Origin: JAJZIH01 sp021785265 | GTDB taxonomy: Bacteria; Pseudomonadota; Gammaproteobacteria; JAKAQQ01 | Direction: 5' to 3' | NCBI GenBank assembly: GCA_027338645.1 | Contig: DAHWSH010000011.1 | Coordinates: forward strand, 1 to 64,000 | Length of the DNA stretch: 64,000 nt | Shown: positions 37,045-46,678 of the stretch, piece by piece | Position numbering within the stretch: position 1 is the stretch's first letter | Layout: the number at the start of each line of letters is the position of its first letter | The notes under the pieces: generated by a model | The model's input: only the letters and a program-made list of their open reading frames with translations | What the model was told of the DNA's origin: nothing | Database searches by the model: none | Made by a program: the position numbers and the translations under genes

Positions 37045-38109
37045 GTGTTTCTCAACTCTCGCAAACTGCCGCACCTGTTAGGCATAGACCTGAGTTCCTC
37101 GGCCATCAAGGTCGTGGAAATGTCCCTTTCCAATCAGGGTTACAAGATTGAGCACTATGGCGTCGAGCCGCTGCCCAGCAATGCACTCGGCGACAAACTC
37201 ATGCTGGACGTCGAAAGTACGGGTGAGGCCATCCGTCGTGCCGTCAAAAAAAGCGGCTCCAGACTGAAAAAGGCGGCAGTTGCCGTTGGTGGGGCCCAGA
37301 TCATCACGACGACCATTGTACTCCCGGGCGAGCTCGATGAACAGGAAATGAACGATCAGATCGCCCTCCAGCTCGACCAGCACATTGCACTCCCGCAGGA
37401 AGAAGTCAGTTACGATTTCGAGGTACGGGGCCCCAATAAGAGCGATCCCACCCAGGTTGATGTCCTCTTGGTAACCACTCGCCGGGAATACGTCGACAAG
37501 CGGCAGGCAGCACTTGAGATCGCAGGCCTCACCGCGACCATCGTTGACGTGGAGGCCCACGCGCTGGATCTGGCTTCCCGGTTGCTTGAACGGCAGATGC
37601 CCAACCAGGGTACCCAAAAGCTGGTGGCGATTGCCGATTTCGGGGCGACGCTTACAACTCTCTGCCTCCGTTACGATCACCAATTGGCCTATTACCGGGA
37701 TCAAGCATTCGGCGGCAAGCTCCTGACCGAGGAAATCATGCGCTACTACGGTCTCAGCTTTGAAGAAGCCGGGCTATCCAAGCGTCGGGGGGGGCTGCCG
37801 AGTTCGTACCAAAAGGAGGTGCTCGAACCGTTCATGGATGAAATGGTTAAACACATCAAAAACTTCTATCGTCAGTATCAGGAAACTAACAGCAACAACC
37901 AGAAATTGGATCAGATCCAGGTCTGCGGCGGCTGCGGCCAGATCCCCGGCGTCGCGGCCTACATTGAACGCCAAATCGGCATCCCAACCGTGACTGCAAA
38001 TCCCCTCCTGTCATTGACCTTAGCCAACCAGCCCAAGGCCATGCACATCGAGCAGGATACCTCTACCTTGATGATTGCTATGGGACTCGCCATGAGGAGC
38101 TTCAGCTAA
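37045..38109 (+). CDS. pilM: Type IV pilus assembly protein PilM
   Basis: A roughly 354-residue actin-like cytoplasmic ATPase that binds the N-terminus of PilN. LLGIDLSSSAIKVVEMS is the phosphate-1 motif, followed by VAIADFGATLTTL and VCGGCGQIPGV. I prefer the GTG at 37045 (VFLNSRKLPHLLGIDLSS in sequence), as PilM usually begins with a few residues before LLGID; the frame is open from a TTG at 36997. First gene of pilMNOPQ. Confidence 0.95.
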   Translation: MFLNSRKLPHLLGIDLSSSAIKVVEMSLSNQGYKIEHYGVEPLPSNALGDKLMLDVESTGEAIRRAVKKSGSRLKKAAVAVGGAQIITTTIVLPGELDEQEMNDQIALQLDQHIALPQEEVSYDFEVRGPNKSDPTQVDVLLVTTRREYVDKRQAALEIAGLTATIVDVEAHALDLASRLLERQMPNQGTQKLVAIADFGATLTTLCLRYDHQLAYYRDQAFGGKLLTEEIMRYYGLSFEEAGLSKRRGGLPSSYQKEVLEPFMDEMVKHIKNFYRQYQETNSNNQKLDQIQVCGGCGQIPGVAAYIERQIGIPTVTANPLLSLTLANQPKAMHIEQDTSTLMIAMGLAMRSFS

Positions 38110-38111
38110 CC

Positions 38112-38702
38112 ATGCCTCGCATCAACCTACTGCCGCACCGAGAACTGGAGCGTCAGGCCCGTCAGGAGCGTTTCAACCGGATCTTGGCCGGTATTTTCAT
38201 GTTATCGATCCTTCTGGTTGCCCTGATCGACATCCAGGTACATCATCTGGTCAGCGATCAACGGTCTCGGAACCGTTATCTCGCATCCGAAATCCAGAAA
38301 GTGACCGAGGAAATCGGCCGAGTCAACGAGCTCCGTACGCTGCGCACCCGCCTGCTTGACCGGATCCGGGTCATCGAGCGTCTGCAGGCCCGCCGTTCTC
38401 TCCCAGCCCACCTCTTCGACCAACTCACGCAGACCATACCGGCTGGGGTATATCTGACCGACCTCTCAGAGAACGCCAAGGGGGCCATTGTCCTCAAGGG
38501 GATTGCTCAGTCTCCGGCCAAGGTTTCCAACTATATGCGCCGCATTGCCGCATCTCCTTGGCTGGCCGACCCGCAGCTGAATATCGTGAGGACACATAGC
38601 GTAGGTCCTCTCCGTCGTAGTATTTTCATCGTTCAGACAGAGATCGTAGACAAAAGTGCGCACACAGCGCACGGCCCCTCCTCCCGGAGTCGACGGCCAT
38701 GA
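38112..38702 (+). CDS. pilN: Type IV pilus assembly protein PilN
   Basis: A 196-residue inner-membrane protein. The N-terminus PRINLLPHRE is the PilM-binding motif, followed by a single span (LAGIFMLSILLVALIDIQV) and a coiled-coil and ferredoxin-like periplasmic domain. It forms the alignment complex with PilO. It starts 2 bp after pilM and overlaps pilO by ATGA. Confidence 0.96.
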   Translation: MPRINLLPHRELERQARQERFNRILAGIFMLSILLVALIDIQVHHLVSDQRSRNRYLASEIQKVTEEIGRVNELRTLRTRLLDRIRVIERLQARRSLPAHLFDQLTQTIPAGVYLTDLSENAKGAIVLKGIAQSPAKVSNYMRRIAASPWLADPQLNIVRTHSVGPLRRSIFIVQTEIVDKSAHTAHGPSSRSRRP

Positions 38703-39334
38703 AATGGAGTGAACTCAAAGATTTTGAACTCAGGAACCTGAACCTGAAAGAGTCGGCCATCTGGCCCGCGCCGGTCAAAATCATCTTTTCCGGCCTCATC
38801 GTTGCTTTCACAATCCTCGTCGGCTATTTCCTCGTGATCCGGGGAGAAATCGGCACCCTGCACCAAGCAGAGCGTCAAGAAACCAACTTGAAACAGGTTT
38901 TCAAAACCAAAGCCCTGCTCGCAGCCGCTCTACCGGCCTACCAGACCCAGTTCAAGGACATGCAGCAGACCTATGGCGTCATGCTTCACCAGCTGCCGAG
39001 CCGGGATGAAATTCCATCTCTCCTGCGTGACATTTCAACGAGTGCCCAACTCGACGGGCTGAAACAGAGGCTTTTCAAACCGATCGGCGTCATCCGGAAG
39101 CATTTTTACGCTGAGCAACCAATCGTCATGGAATATGTGGGAACCTACCACCAGCTCGGCAAGTTTGTCAGCGATGTCGGGGCTTTGCCCCGGATCGTAA
39201 CGCTTTCCCAATTCTCCATCCAGCCGCTGCCCCACGCTCCGAATCTGCTTTCAATGCGGGTTACTGGCTTCACCTACCGTTATTTTGAAAAAGCCCGCCA
39301 GAGGTTTGCGCGCCATACGGGAGGACATCCATGA
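38699..39334 (+). CDS. pilO: Type IV pilus assembly protein PilO
   Basis: A 211-residue inner-membrane protein with a short cytoplasmic head, one span (IFSGLIVAFTILVGYFLVI) and a periplasmic region containing a coiled coil and YHQLGKFVSDVGALPRIV, the PilO core. It pairs with PilN. ATGA overlaps link it to pilN and pilP. Confidence 0.96.
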   Translation: MKWSELKDFELRNLNLKESAIWPAPVKIIFSGLIVAFTILVGYFLVIRGEIGTLHQAERQETNLKQVFKTKALLAAALPAYQTQFKDMQQTYGVMLHQLPSRDEIPSLLRDISTSAQLDGLKQRLFKPIGVIRKHFYAEQPIVMEYVGTYHQLGKFVSDVGALPRIVTLSQFSIQPLPHAPNLLSMRVTGFTYRYFEKARQRFARHTGGHP

Positions 39335-39858
39335 ACGAGCACCGCTCTCCTCTCTGGATCCTTGCGATCGTCGCTGCCGGGTGCTTCGTCCTTGCAGGAT
39401 GTTCGAGTTCCAGCGAGCGTCTGCGCGTTTGGGTTACCCGTATAAAGAGCGAGCAGGCCGGACCACTTCCACCGTTGCCCACGGTCCCCCCCTACCACCC
39501 TTTCCGGTTCACGGATCTCAACCTCCGGTCTCCGTTTATGCCGACGGGGACAGTCGGCCATGCAATTCCCAACCTGAACCGTCCCCGTCAGTATCTCGAA
39601 CGCTTTCCCCTGGATAGCTTGAGCATGGTGGGCACCATCTATTCTCACGGTACTTGGTATGCCCTGATCAAAGATCCCAACGGGTTGATCCACCGTGTGA
39701 CCGACGGAGACTACCTAGGACAGGACGACGGCAAGATTGTTTCCATCTCAACGGGCGGGGTCGAGCTACGCGAGCTGCTGCCCAACGGCACCGGCGGTTG
39801 GGTCTCGGAACGTGCGTATCTTCCCCTCTCCCTGGCCTCGGGAGGCCAACTGCCATGA
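39331..39858 (+). CDS. pilP: Type IV pilus lipoprotein PilP
   Basis: A 175-residue lipoprotein with lipobox LAGC (C24). The C-terminal beta domain has LSMVGTIYSHGTWYALIKD and HRVTDGDYLGQDDGKI, the PilP core that docks on PilQ. It connects the PilNO complex to the secretin. It overlaps pilO and pilQ by 4 bp each. Confidence 0.96.
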   Translation: MNEHRSPLWILAIVAAGCFVLAGCSSSSERLRVWVTRIKSEQAGPLPPLPTVPPYHPFRFTDLNLRSPFMPTGTVGHAIPNLNRPRQYLERFPLDSLSMVGTIYSHGTWYALIKDPNGLIHRVTDGDYLGQDDGKIVSISTGGVELRELLPNGTGGWVSERAYLPLSLASGGQLP

Positions 39859-42011
39859 TTGAACGTAATCGCAACCCCATTTCCTTCTTCCGATCCAGCC
39901 CTGCGGTTGTGCTTCTGGTGGGAGGGATCGTGGTCGGAATGCTTGCTTCCGTGGCCCGAGCCAACACATTGCAATCGGTGACGACGGTCGGCTTACCCGG
40001 CAATCAGGTCCAGCTGGCTTTGCACCTCAGCGGGCCCGTTCCGCGTACGCTCAGCTTTACCGTAAGCACACCGCCCTATATCGCGATTGATCTCCTCCAC
40101 ACCAAACTGGGAACCCTCTCCCCACGGCAGCGGATCGGCATCGGTGCCGTCCGCAATGTAACCTTGGCCCAAGCCGATGGCCGCACACGGGTTGTCCTGG
40201 GACTCAAGACTGTAGAACCCTTTCACCTGCTTCGCAAGGGGAACACGTTGTTTGTGATTGTCGGAGCGGCGTCGCGCCAGCAAAAGGCTTTTGGACCTGT
40301 CAGCCGATTTGCTAAAACTCCTACGAGGACATTTCGGCGGGCCTTCGTGCCGGGAATCACCGCGATTCATTTCTCAAGGAGCCAAAACGGTGCCGGCCAG
40401 ATCAATATCCTACTTAACACTCAGGCCATTACGGGGAACGTTCATCAGATCGGACACCGTATCACGGTCATGTTCCGGAGTACTCACTTGCCCCTCCGGC
40501 TCGAAAAACGGTATCTCGTAACAGAATTTGCAACGCCCGTGCAAGAATTCACAATCCGGCAGATCGGACATAATGTCCGTCTCGTCATCCGCGGTCATGG
40601 TCACTTTTCCCAGCTCGCTTATCAAAGCGACCGGCAATTTTCAGTCGAACTGCATCCCCTGACTCCCCTCCAGCAACGGTTGCAGTCTCGACGGGTTTTT
40701 GTCGGTGCACCGCTGACGCTCAATTTCCAGCACATCCCGGTTCGTGCTGTACTTCAGATCTTGGCGGACTTTAGCAAGACCAATTTGGTGGTGGCCAACG
40801 ACGTCCATGGCAGCATTACCCTGCGGTTACACGACGTACCATGGGATCAGGCATTGCATATCATTCTCGTGACTGAAGGACTTGGAATGCGCAAGCAGGG
40901 CAACGTGATGATGATTGCGCCCATCGCGCAATTGGCTGCTGAGGAACGCCAGCAAGCGGCTGCCCGCCGGCAACTCCAGGTTCTGGCACCACTGCATACG
41001 TCCTACATCATGATCAACTACGCTCAAGCCGCCAGTCTCCAGTTGTTGATCGAGCAACAAAAGCATCTTCTGGGCCCCCGCGGGAGCGTCAGTGTCGACC
41101 CCCGGACGAACATGCTGATCGTGGAAGACACCAGTGCCCGGATTGCAGAAGTTCGCCGGCTCGTAGAAACGTTGGACATCCCAGTCCGCCAAGTCTTGAT
41201 TTCCTCGAGAATCGTGGTGGCGACTGACGACTTCACGAAAAACCTAGGCACCCAGCTAGGACTGGTCGGGGTCGGCCAGACGGGCCCAGACAGTCTGGTC
41301 AGCGTGACCGGAGATTCCACCGGCAACAACACCATCCAGCAGTCGGCATTAACCAACTACAATACGACCGGAAATTTTCAGCCAGTTACGTTCCCAGCCC
41401 TCGGTGACCAATTTGCGGTCAACAATCCAGCCACGAGCACAATTGGATCAGTGGGAACCTTGGCCGTCGGCATCCTCAACTCCAACTATCTCATCAACCT
41501 GGAGCTCTCTGCCCTGCAATCGGAGGGGCTCGGAGAGGTCGTCTCCAGCCCACGGGTTATCACGGCTGACGAGCAGAAAGCCACAATCGAACAGGGTGTC
41601 GAAATTCCGTATCAGGAGGCAGCCTCGAGCGGTGCTACGTCTGTTGCCTTCAAAAAAGCTGTACTCCGTTTAGAAGTGACGCCGCAAATCACGCCAGATA
41701 ACCGGATCATCATGAACCTTGAGGTCCGAAACGACACCATCGGGCAGGAAGTTCCAACTGGATCCGGAGGCGAAGTTCCCTCCATCGATACCCGATCGAT
41801 CAAGACCGACGTTCTCGTAGACAACGGGGACACCATTGTTCTCGGTGGAATTTATGAAACTGACCGAACCAAAAACGTGAACAAAATCCCCTTTCTGGGT
41901 GACCTTCCGCTTTTAGGATGGCTTTTCCGCAATACATCCATTACCAATAACAAGGATCAGGTCATTGTCTTCGTAACACCAAAAATCATGAATAAGGCCA
42001 TGAACCGGTGA
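39855..42011 (+). CDS. pilQ: Type IV pilus secretin PilQ
   Basis: A 718-residue outer-membrane secretin. A signal peptide ends near ARA|NTLQS, then AMIN-like domains, an STN/N0 domain (VRAVLQILADFSKTNLVV), an N1 domain, and the secretin core with VSSPRVITADEQKATIEQG and FLGDLPLLGWLFRN. It forms the pore for the pilus fibre. The ATG overlaps the pilP stop; the frame is also open upstream inside pilP. Unlike some PilQ proteins it has a Gly/Asn/Thr-rich insert (about residues 475-535) in the secretin region. Confidence 0.96.
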   Translation: MIERNRNPISFFRSSPAVVLLVGGIVVGMLASVARANTLQSVTTVGLPGNQVQLALHLSGPVPRTLSFTVSTPPYIAIDLLHTKLGTLSPRQRIGIGAVRNVTLAQADGRTRVVLGLKTVEPFHLLRKGNTLFVIVGAASRQQKAFGPVSRFAKTPTRTFRRAFVPGITAIHFSRSQNGAGQINILLNTQAITGNVHQIGHRITVMFRSTHLPLRLEKRYLVTEFATPVQEFTIRQIGHNVRLVIRGHGHFSQLAYQSDRQFSVELHPLTPLQQRLQSRRVFVGAPLTLNFQHIPVRAVLQILADFSKTNLVVANDVHGSITLRLHDVPWDQALHIILVTEGLGMRKQGNVMMIAPIAQLAAEERQQAAARRQLQVLAPLHTSYIMINYAQAASLQLLIEQQKHLLGPRGSVSVDPRTNMLIVEDTSARIAEVRRLVETLDIPVRQVLISSRIVVATDDFTKNLGTQLGLVGVGQTGPDSLVSVTGDSTGNNTIQQSALTNYNTTGNFQPVTFPALGDQFAVNNPATSTIGSVGTLAVGILNSNYLINLELSALQSEGLGEVVSSPRVITADEQKATIEQGVEIPYQEAASSGATSVAFKKAVLRLEVTPQITPDNRIIMNLEVRNDTIGQEVPTGSGGEVPSIDTRSIKTDVLVDNGDTIVLGGIYETDRTKNVNKIPFLGDLPLLGWLFRNTSITNNKDQVIVFVTPKIMNKAMNR

Positions 42012-42023
42012 CATCGTCAGGAC

Positions 42024-42050
42024 TCCGGCCCTGGACGATCCGGGGCCGGA
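42024..42050 (+). other. GC-rich hairpin between pilQ and aroK
   Basis: TCCGGCCC (42024-42031) can pair with GGGCCGGA (42043-42050) around an 11-base loop. No T run follows, so it is at best a weak attenuator or mRNA-stability element in the 117-bp gap. Confidence 0.35.
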
Positions 42051-42128
42051 ACGCCATAAGCAAGGCGGCAAGCGTCAAAAGGCAGCTAGATCCCATCTGG
42101 ACGAAGTAGGTCTCCCGAGGGGTATGCG

Positions 42129-42680
42129 ATGACCCAGACCTCGGGCGGCGCGCCTTTCGAACGTATTTTTATGATTGGGCCCATGGGTGCCGGAAAGACG
42201 GTGATCGGGCGGTACCTGGCCGACCAGATGGGCTGGGCATTTCTCGACACGGATCACATGATCCAAGCCGAACTCGGAACTGATATCCCGACAATTTTCT
42301 CGATAGAAGGAGAAGCGGGGTTCCGTCGCCATGAGCACACTGTCTTGACACGCATCATGAGCCACCAGCAGACTGTCATTGCGACCGGGGGAGGAAGCGT
42401 TCTGTTGCCGGAAAACCGGGCTCTCCTGACTCAACACAGCCGGATTGTCTTGGTACTTGTAGATCCCGCACTACAGCTTGAAAGGACGCGAATTCACTCG
42501 AATCGACCGATTCTGGAATCGGGCGATCCCGGGGAAACCCTGCGTCGCTTGTGGCGCGAACGGAGAACCTTGTATCATTCACTCGCGGACTTCATTCTTG
42601 ACAGTTCACGCGGTCATCCCAAGGCACTCGCAGCCTCCCTTCTTCCCCATCTGTGCATCGAACCACAACCTGAAACATGA
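42129..42680 (+). CDS. aroK: Shikimate kinase
   Basis: A 183-residue kinase making shikimate 3-phosphate. The P-loop is GPMGAGKTVIGRYLA; DTDHMI, GFRRHE (shikimate Arg) and ATGGGSV follow in order, and NRPIL supplies the lid. The placement after pilQ and before aroB is the classical gammaproteobacterial order. Its stop overlaps the aroB start (ATGA). Confidence 0.97.
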   Translation: MTQTSGGAPFERIFMIGPMGAGKTVIGRYLADQMGWAFLDTDHMIQAELGTDIPTIFSIEGEAGFRRHEHTVLTRIMSHQQTVIATGGGSVLLPENRALLTQHSRIVLVLVDPALQLERTRIHSNRPILESGDPGETLRRLWRERRTLYHSLADFILDSSRGHPKALAASLLPHLCIEPQPET

Positions 42681-43786
42681 ACCTGTCACAGGCCAGTTTG
42701 GATCTGGTGGTCAATGAACATCTGGTGACCCGGATCCTTATCGAGAATGGAGGGCTCCGTAGACCCGGTTGGCTCAACCCTTGGACCCAGGGGCGGGATA
42801 TTCTGATCCTCACGGATGAAACAGTGGCTGACCTCTACCTGGAACCGTTCCAGAGCGGTTTGGGCGCAAAGCGCTTGATTTGCCACAGGGTCGTTCCCGG
42901 GGAACGGTCCAAAAACATGGAAAGTTACCTAGAGTCGATTGATCGGTTATTGGAAAACCATTTCGGGCGGGACATGATTCTGATCGGTCTGGGCGGCGGC
43001 GTGATCGGAGACCTCGGAGGCTTCGTGGCTTCAAGCTACCAGCGGGGGGTGGATTACCTTCTGTGCCCAACAACCCTGATTGCCCAAATCGACGCTTGCC
43101 TCGGTGGGAAGACTGGAATCGATTTGCCAAAAGGGAAAAATCTCATCGGCGCATTTCACCACCCCAAAGTCATCGGAGTGGATCCATCCGCGCTAGAAAC
43201 CCTGGCATGGCCTGAATTCCGCTCAGGACTGGCCGAAGCTATCAAATACGGAACTGGACTCGATGAGACTCTTTTTGATTGGATCCAAAGCAACTTGGAT
43301 CGCCTGCTGGCCCGTGACGCTGCTTCGCTTGATCAACTCGTGCGCCGCTGCCTCACCCTCAAGTCGGAAATTGTCAGTGTGGATCCGAAGGAAACAGGTT
43401 CTCGGCGGGTACTTCTCAACCTCGGCCATACGTTCGGGCACGCGATTGAAGCAGCCACCGGGTACAAGGTGCGTCACGGCGAGGCGGTCGCAGTCGGGCT
43501 CCTGCTCGCTGCCGAGCTTTCCTGTCGTTTGTCTGGATTATCACGTGACTCGGCTGACCGAATCCGGAGAATGGTGGCGCATTGTGGTTTGCCGATCTCT
43601 CTACCACCGCTTGAAACCAGCGAACTTTTGCCATTTTTGTTCCGTGACAAGAAAAATCAAAGCGGCCAATTGGTTTTTGTCCTACTCAAAGAAATCGGCC
43701 ACTCCTCAGCCGTCCATGGCCCACCTATCCAGGAGGTCGTACGCATTTTGGACGATTGGCCGCGAGCTGCCTGGTCGCAAGACTGA
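42677..43786 (+). CDS. aroB: 3-Dehydroquinate synthase
   Basis: A 369-residue NAD- and metal-dependent enzyme that cyclises DAHP. GGGVIGDLGGFVASSYQRGV (NAD site), PTTLIAQIDACLGGKTGID and NLGHTFGHAIE with metal-binding His are present. Coupled to aroK. Genes that often follow it (damX, dam) are absent; pyrF comes next after 68 bp. Confidence 0.97.
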   Translation: MNLSQASLDLVVNEHLVTRILIENGGLRRPGWLNPWTQGRDILILTDETVADLYLEPFQSGLGAKRLICHRVVPGERSKNMESYLESIDRLLENHFGRDMILIGLGGGVIGDLGGFVASSYQRGVDYLLCPTTLIAQIDACLGGKTGIDLPKGKNLIGAFHHPKVIGVDPSALETLAWPEFRSGLAEAIKYGTGLDETLFDWIQSNLDRLLARDAASLDQLVRRCLTLKSEIVSVDPKETGSRRVLLNLGHTFGHAIEAATGYKVRHGEAVAVGLLLAAELSCRLSGLSRDSADRIRRMVAHCGLPISLPPLETSELLPFLFRDKKNQSGQLVFVLLKEIGHSSAVHGPPIQEVVRILDDWPRAAWSQD

Positions 43787-43854
43787 TTCTCAACCGGGGG
43801 AAGTTTTCCAGCCTAATCGACCGTAGAGAGCGTTCATGCTAGGATGCCGCCGGC

Positions 43855-44568
43855 ATGAGTAAAATCTTCGAATCGTCCCGGAACGAACGCTTGATCGTAG
43901 CGCTGGATGTCAGCGACGACCACCAAGCCCGGCAACTGGTTGAAATCTTGGATGATACAGTTTCGGTCTACAAAATCGGTCTTGAACTCCTGATGAGCGG
44001 GCACTATTTCGAGCTGGTGCGCTGGTTGCAGAATCGCGGGAAGCGGATTTTTGCCGACATTAAGTTTTTTGACGTGCCAGCCACCGTCGCCCGTGCAGTC
44101 CGCAACCTGGCTCGCTGGGATGTAGACTTCGCTACCGTCCATGGCAATCAAGCCATGATGGAGGCGGCCAATCGGGAGAAAGGTGCCTTATGTCTCCTGG
44201 CGGTGACCGCGCTTACCAGTCTTGATGAGAATGACCTCCAAGACCTTGGCTTCTCGTGCAATCCAGAGGAACTGGTCGTCTCTCGTAGCCGGAGAGCCCT
44301 TGAAGCTGGCCTTGATGGCGTGGTCTGTTCTGGTCTGGAAGCACGAGCATTGCGCCAAATACTGGGATCCCACTTTCTGGTCGCTACGCCGGGCATCCGG
44401 CCGGTCGCCAATACGGCTCCGGATGACCAAAAGCGGATTGCCACAGCACGGGAAGCGTTGGCCGCAGGAGCCGATTATTTAGTCGTCGGACGCCCGATCC
44501 GGGATGCTATCGATCCACGACGGGTCGCAGAAGACCTGCAACAAGAGATCCGGGATTTTCTTGAATGA
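43855..44568 (+). CDS. pyrF: Orotidine 5'-phosphate decarboxylase
   Basis: A 237-residue enzyme that makes UMP. ALDVSD, the catalytic DIKFFDVP (DxKxxD), TVHG and the phosphate-binding TPGIRP and YLVVGRPI are all present. It overlaps hemE by ATGA. Confidence 0.96.
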   Translation: MSKIFESSRNERLIVALDVSDDHQARQLVEILDDTVSVYKIGLELLMSGHYFELVRWLQNRGKRIFADIKFFDVPATVARAVRNLARWDVDFATVHGNQAMMEAANREKGALCLLAVTALTSLDENDLQDLGFSCNPEELVVSRSRRALEAGLDGVVCSGLEARALRQILGSHFLVATPGIRPVANTAPDDQKRIATAREALAAGADYLVVGRPIRDAIDPRRVAEDLQQEIRDFLE

Positions 44569-45635
44569 CGACTCGTCAAGATCTGGATGTCATGCGATTG
44601 GCCCTGTCTGGACAAATGGCACCCCACCGTCCCATCTGGCTCATGCGCCAAGCGGGTCGCTACCTCCCGGAATACCGGGAAATCCGGAGCCGGGCCGGAA
44701 GCTTTCTCAGCCTGCTCAAAACCCCAGCACTTGCTGCCACAGTTACCCTACAGCCCCTGATCCGCTATGACCTGGATGCGGCCATTCTCTTTTCCGATAT
44801 CCTGACCATCCCTGATGCCCTTGGCCTAGAACTCGATTTTACGCCCGGTGAAGGCCCCTGCTTCCGACATCCGATCGAGCAACCCATCGATCTGGGTCGT
44901 CTTGATGATACGTTCCCCTATGTCCGACTGGATTACGTGCTAGCGACTATCGAACGGATCCGAAGAGAGCTCCCACGAAACAAACCGCTGATTGGATTCT
45001 CGGGTAGTCCGTGGACGCTGGCGTGCTATATGATTGGGCAGGGCCGCGCCAGGGAATTCAATGATGCCAGTCGATGGCTTTACATCCATCCGGAGGCCCT
45101 GCAGGAGCTTCTGTCGCTGCTCACGGAACATATTTCCCGTCACCTCATCAACCAGATCGAGGCAGGGGTCGATATCGTAATGCTTTTCGACAGTTGGGGC
45201 GGTCTCCTACCTGCCTCTCGGTACAGGGAGTTCAGCCTCAAGCCTGCAACGGTGGTGCTTGATCGGGTCGAGGCCTGCCACCCAGGAACGCCTTCGATTT
45301 TCTTCGCTCGGGGCGCCGGAAGCCGTCTCGAATGGCTCCGAGAGGTACCTGCCTGTTGCCTAGGATTGGACAGCGCCATCTCACTAGACCAGGCCCGCAC
45401 CCTTCTGTCCCCATCCCATACCCTTCAGGGCAATCTGGACCCCTCTGTTCTTTATGGTTCAACCGCCAGCATCCACGATGAAGTTTGCCGGATGCTTGAT
45501 CAAATGGAGAAAGCACCGGGATACATCTTCAACCTAGGTCACGGGATCCCGCAGGATGTCGACTGCGAAAAAGTGGGCTTCTTGATTGACTGCGTTCACG
45601 AGGAATCGCGCAAAAGGTCAAAACACGGTCGCTGA
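44565..45635 (+). CDS. hemE: Uroporphyrinogen decarboxylase
   Basis: A 356-residue enzyme converting uroporphyrinogen III to coproporphyrinogen III. The active-site signatures PIWLMRQAGRYLPEYRE and GFSGSPWTLACYMI are complete, and FNLGHGIPQDVD is at the C-terminus. Translationally coupled to pyrF. Its 3' end overlaps the small convergent membrane-protein gene by 18 bp. Other haem genes nearby are hemB and hemF. Confidence 0.97.
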   Translation: MTTRQDLDVMRLALSGQMAPHRPIWLMRQAGRYLPEYREIRSRAGSFLSLLKTPALAATVTLQPLIRYDLDAAILFSDILTIPDALGLELDFTPGEGPCFRHPIEQPIDLGRLDDTFPYVRLDYVLATIERIRRELPRNKPLIGFSGSPWTLACYMIGQGRAREFNDASRWLYIHPEALQELLSLLTEHISRHLINQIEAGVDIVMLFDSWGGLLPASRYREFSLKPATVVLDRVEACHPGTPSIFFARGAGSRLEWLREVPACCLGLDSAISLDQARTLLSPSHTLQGNLDPSVLYGSTASIHDEVCRMLDQMEKAPGYIFNLGHGIPQDVDCEKVGFLIDCVHEESRKRSKHGR

Positions 45636-45830
45636 CCACTCGAGAATCCGGAGTACCCAAGGGATCCGTTCCCGCACACCCCAGAAGAAGAAAACGACGA
45701 GGATTCCGAACCCCAGAATCAACCAGAGGGTCGCCCGGCTGGTGGGTGAACTCGGTGGACCCTGGCCCTGATCAGCGGAACCCCCAGTCGATCCGGATTT
45801 CGGGGATACGGTCGGCGGCGGTGACTTCAC
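45618..45830 (-). CDS. Small single-span membrane protein, unknown function
   Basis: If it starts at the GTG at 45830, it is 70 residues long. It would have a Pro/Ser/Gly-rich N-terminal half, then one hydrophobic span (TLWLILGFGILVVFFFWGV) and a short basic/aromatic tail. The GTG forms a GTGA overlap with the aroE stop, which argues for translational coupling. The frame is open to 45977 inside aroE, but that part is probably a shadow. I do not recognise the family. Confidence 0.6.
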   Translation of the reverse strand: MKSPPPTVSPKSGSTGGSADQGQGPPSSPTSRATLWLILGFGILVVFFFWGVRERIPWVLRILEWSATVF

Positions 45831-46678
45831 GTTTTGGGGCTCCACGATCTCAGCACACGATAAATCGGATCCGTAAGAGGCATCCGGCCGGTCCATCTCT
45901 TGAAAGAAGCTGCTGCCTGTTCGACCAGCATGCCGAGGCCATCCAGAACCCGCCCTGCCCCTTGTTTCTGGGCCCACCGGGTAAACGGTTGGCCCGCTTC
46001 TCCATACTCCAGGTCGTACACCCAGGGGTGCCCCTCGAAGATGCCCGGATCCAGTGATGGAACTTGCCCCGAATGACCAGCCGAAGTGGCGTTCACGATG
46101 AGACTCCAGCGGGTCCCGGCCAGCAGGTTTCCAAGGTCGGTCACGGGAATCCGTGGGTGACCGGCTTGGACAAGCTCATCGACCAGACGCAACCCCCGGG
46201 TTCGATCACGTGCGGCGAGACAGACCGTTTCACCCGCCTCAAGCAGCGCGTGGAGAACTCCTCGCGCCGCTCCTCCGGAACCCACGACTAGAACCGGATG
46301 CCCTCGGCTCAAAAATCGGTGTCGTTCCGTGAGATCTTTCCAGAATCCAGTGCCATCGGTATTATCCCCTGCCCACCCTTCTTTGGTCCGGGTGAGGACA
46401 TTGACCGCTCGGCAACGAACTGCTGAATCTGCCCATTTATGACACAGGTGAAATCCCACTTCCTTGAGTGGTAAGGTCAGGCTGATCCCGACGAAGCCTG
46501 CATCCGACCACTCGGCAAGCCGACCGACTAGTTCTGCAGCGGAGGTCTCGGTAACCCGGTATTCCAGCTGCAGGTGGTACTGTTCGGCAAAGGCCTGGTG
46601 AATGGACGGTGAAAGGCTCTTCGCAACCGGTCGGCCCAAAAGACCAAGCCGTAGGAGATCTCCCGGATCATGCTCCAC
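45827..46678 (-). CDS. aroE: Shikimate dehydrogenase
   Basis: A 283-residue NADPH enzyme that reduces 3-dehydroshikimate. SLSPSIHQAF, the catalytic Lys in ISLTLPLKE, GDNTDGTGF with the catalytic Asp, and VVGSGGAARGV (NADP site) are present. The usual Asn of NVTxPxK is Ser here. The GTG at 46678 overlaps the hemB stop by 11 bp; the frame extends to a TTG at 46717. Usually aroE sits beside hemF; here it follows hemB. Confidence 0.94.
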   Translation of the reverse strand: MEHDPGDLLRLGLLGRPVAKSLSPSIHQAFAEQYHLQLEYRVTETSAAELVGRLAEWSDAGFVGISLTLPLKEVGFHLCHKWADSAVRCRAVNVLTRTKEGWAGDNTDGTGFWKDLTERHRFLSRGHPVLVVGSGGAARGVLHALLEAGETVCLAARDRTRGLRLVDELVQAGHPRIPVTDLGNLLAGTRWSLIVNATSAGHSGQVPSLDPGIFEGHPWVYDLEYGEAGQPFTRWAQKQGAGRVLDGLGMLVEQAAASFKRWTGRMPLTDPIYRVLRSWSPKT

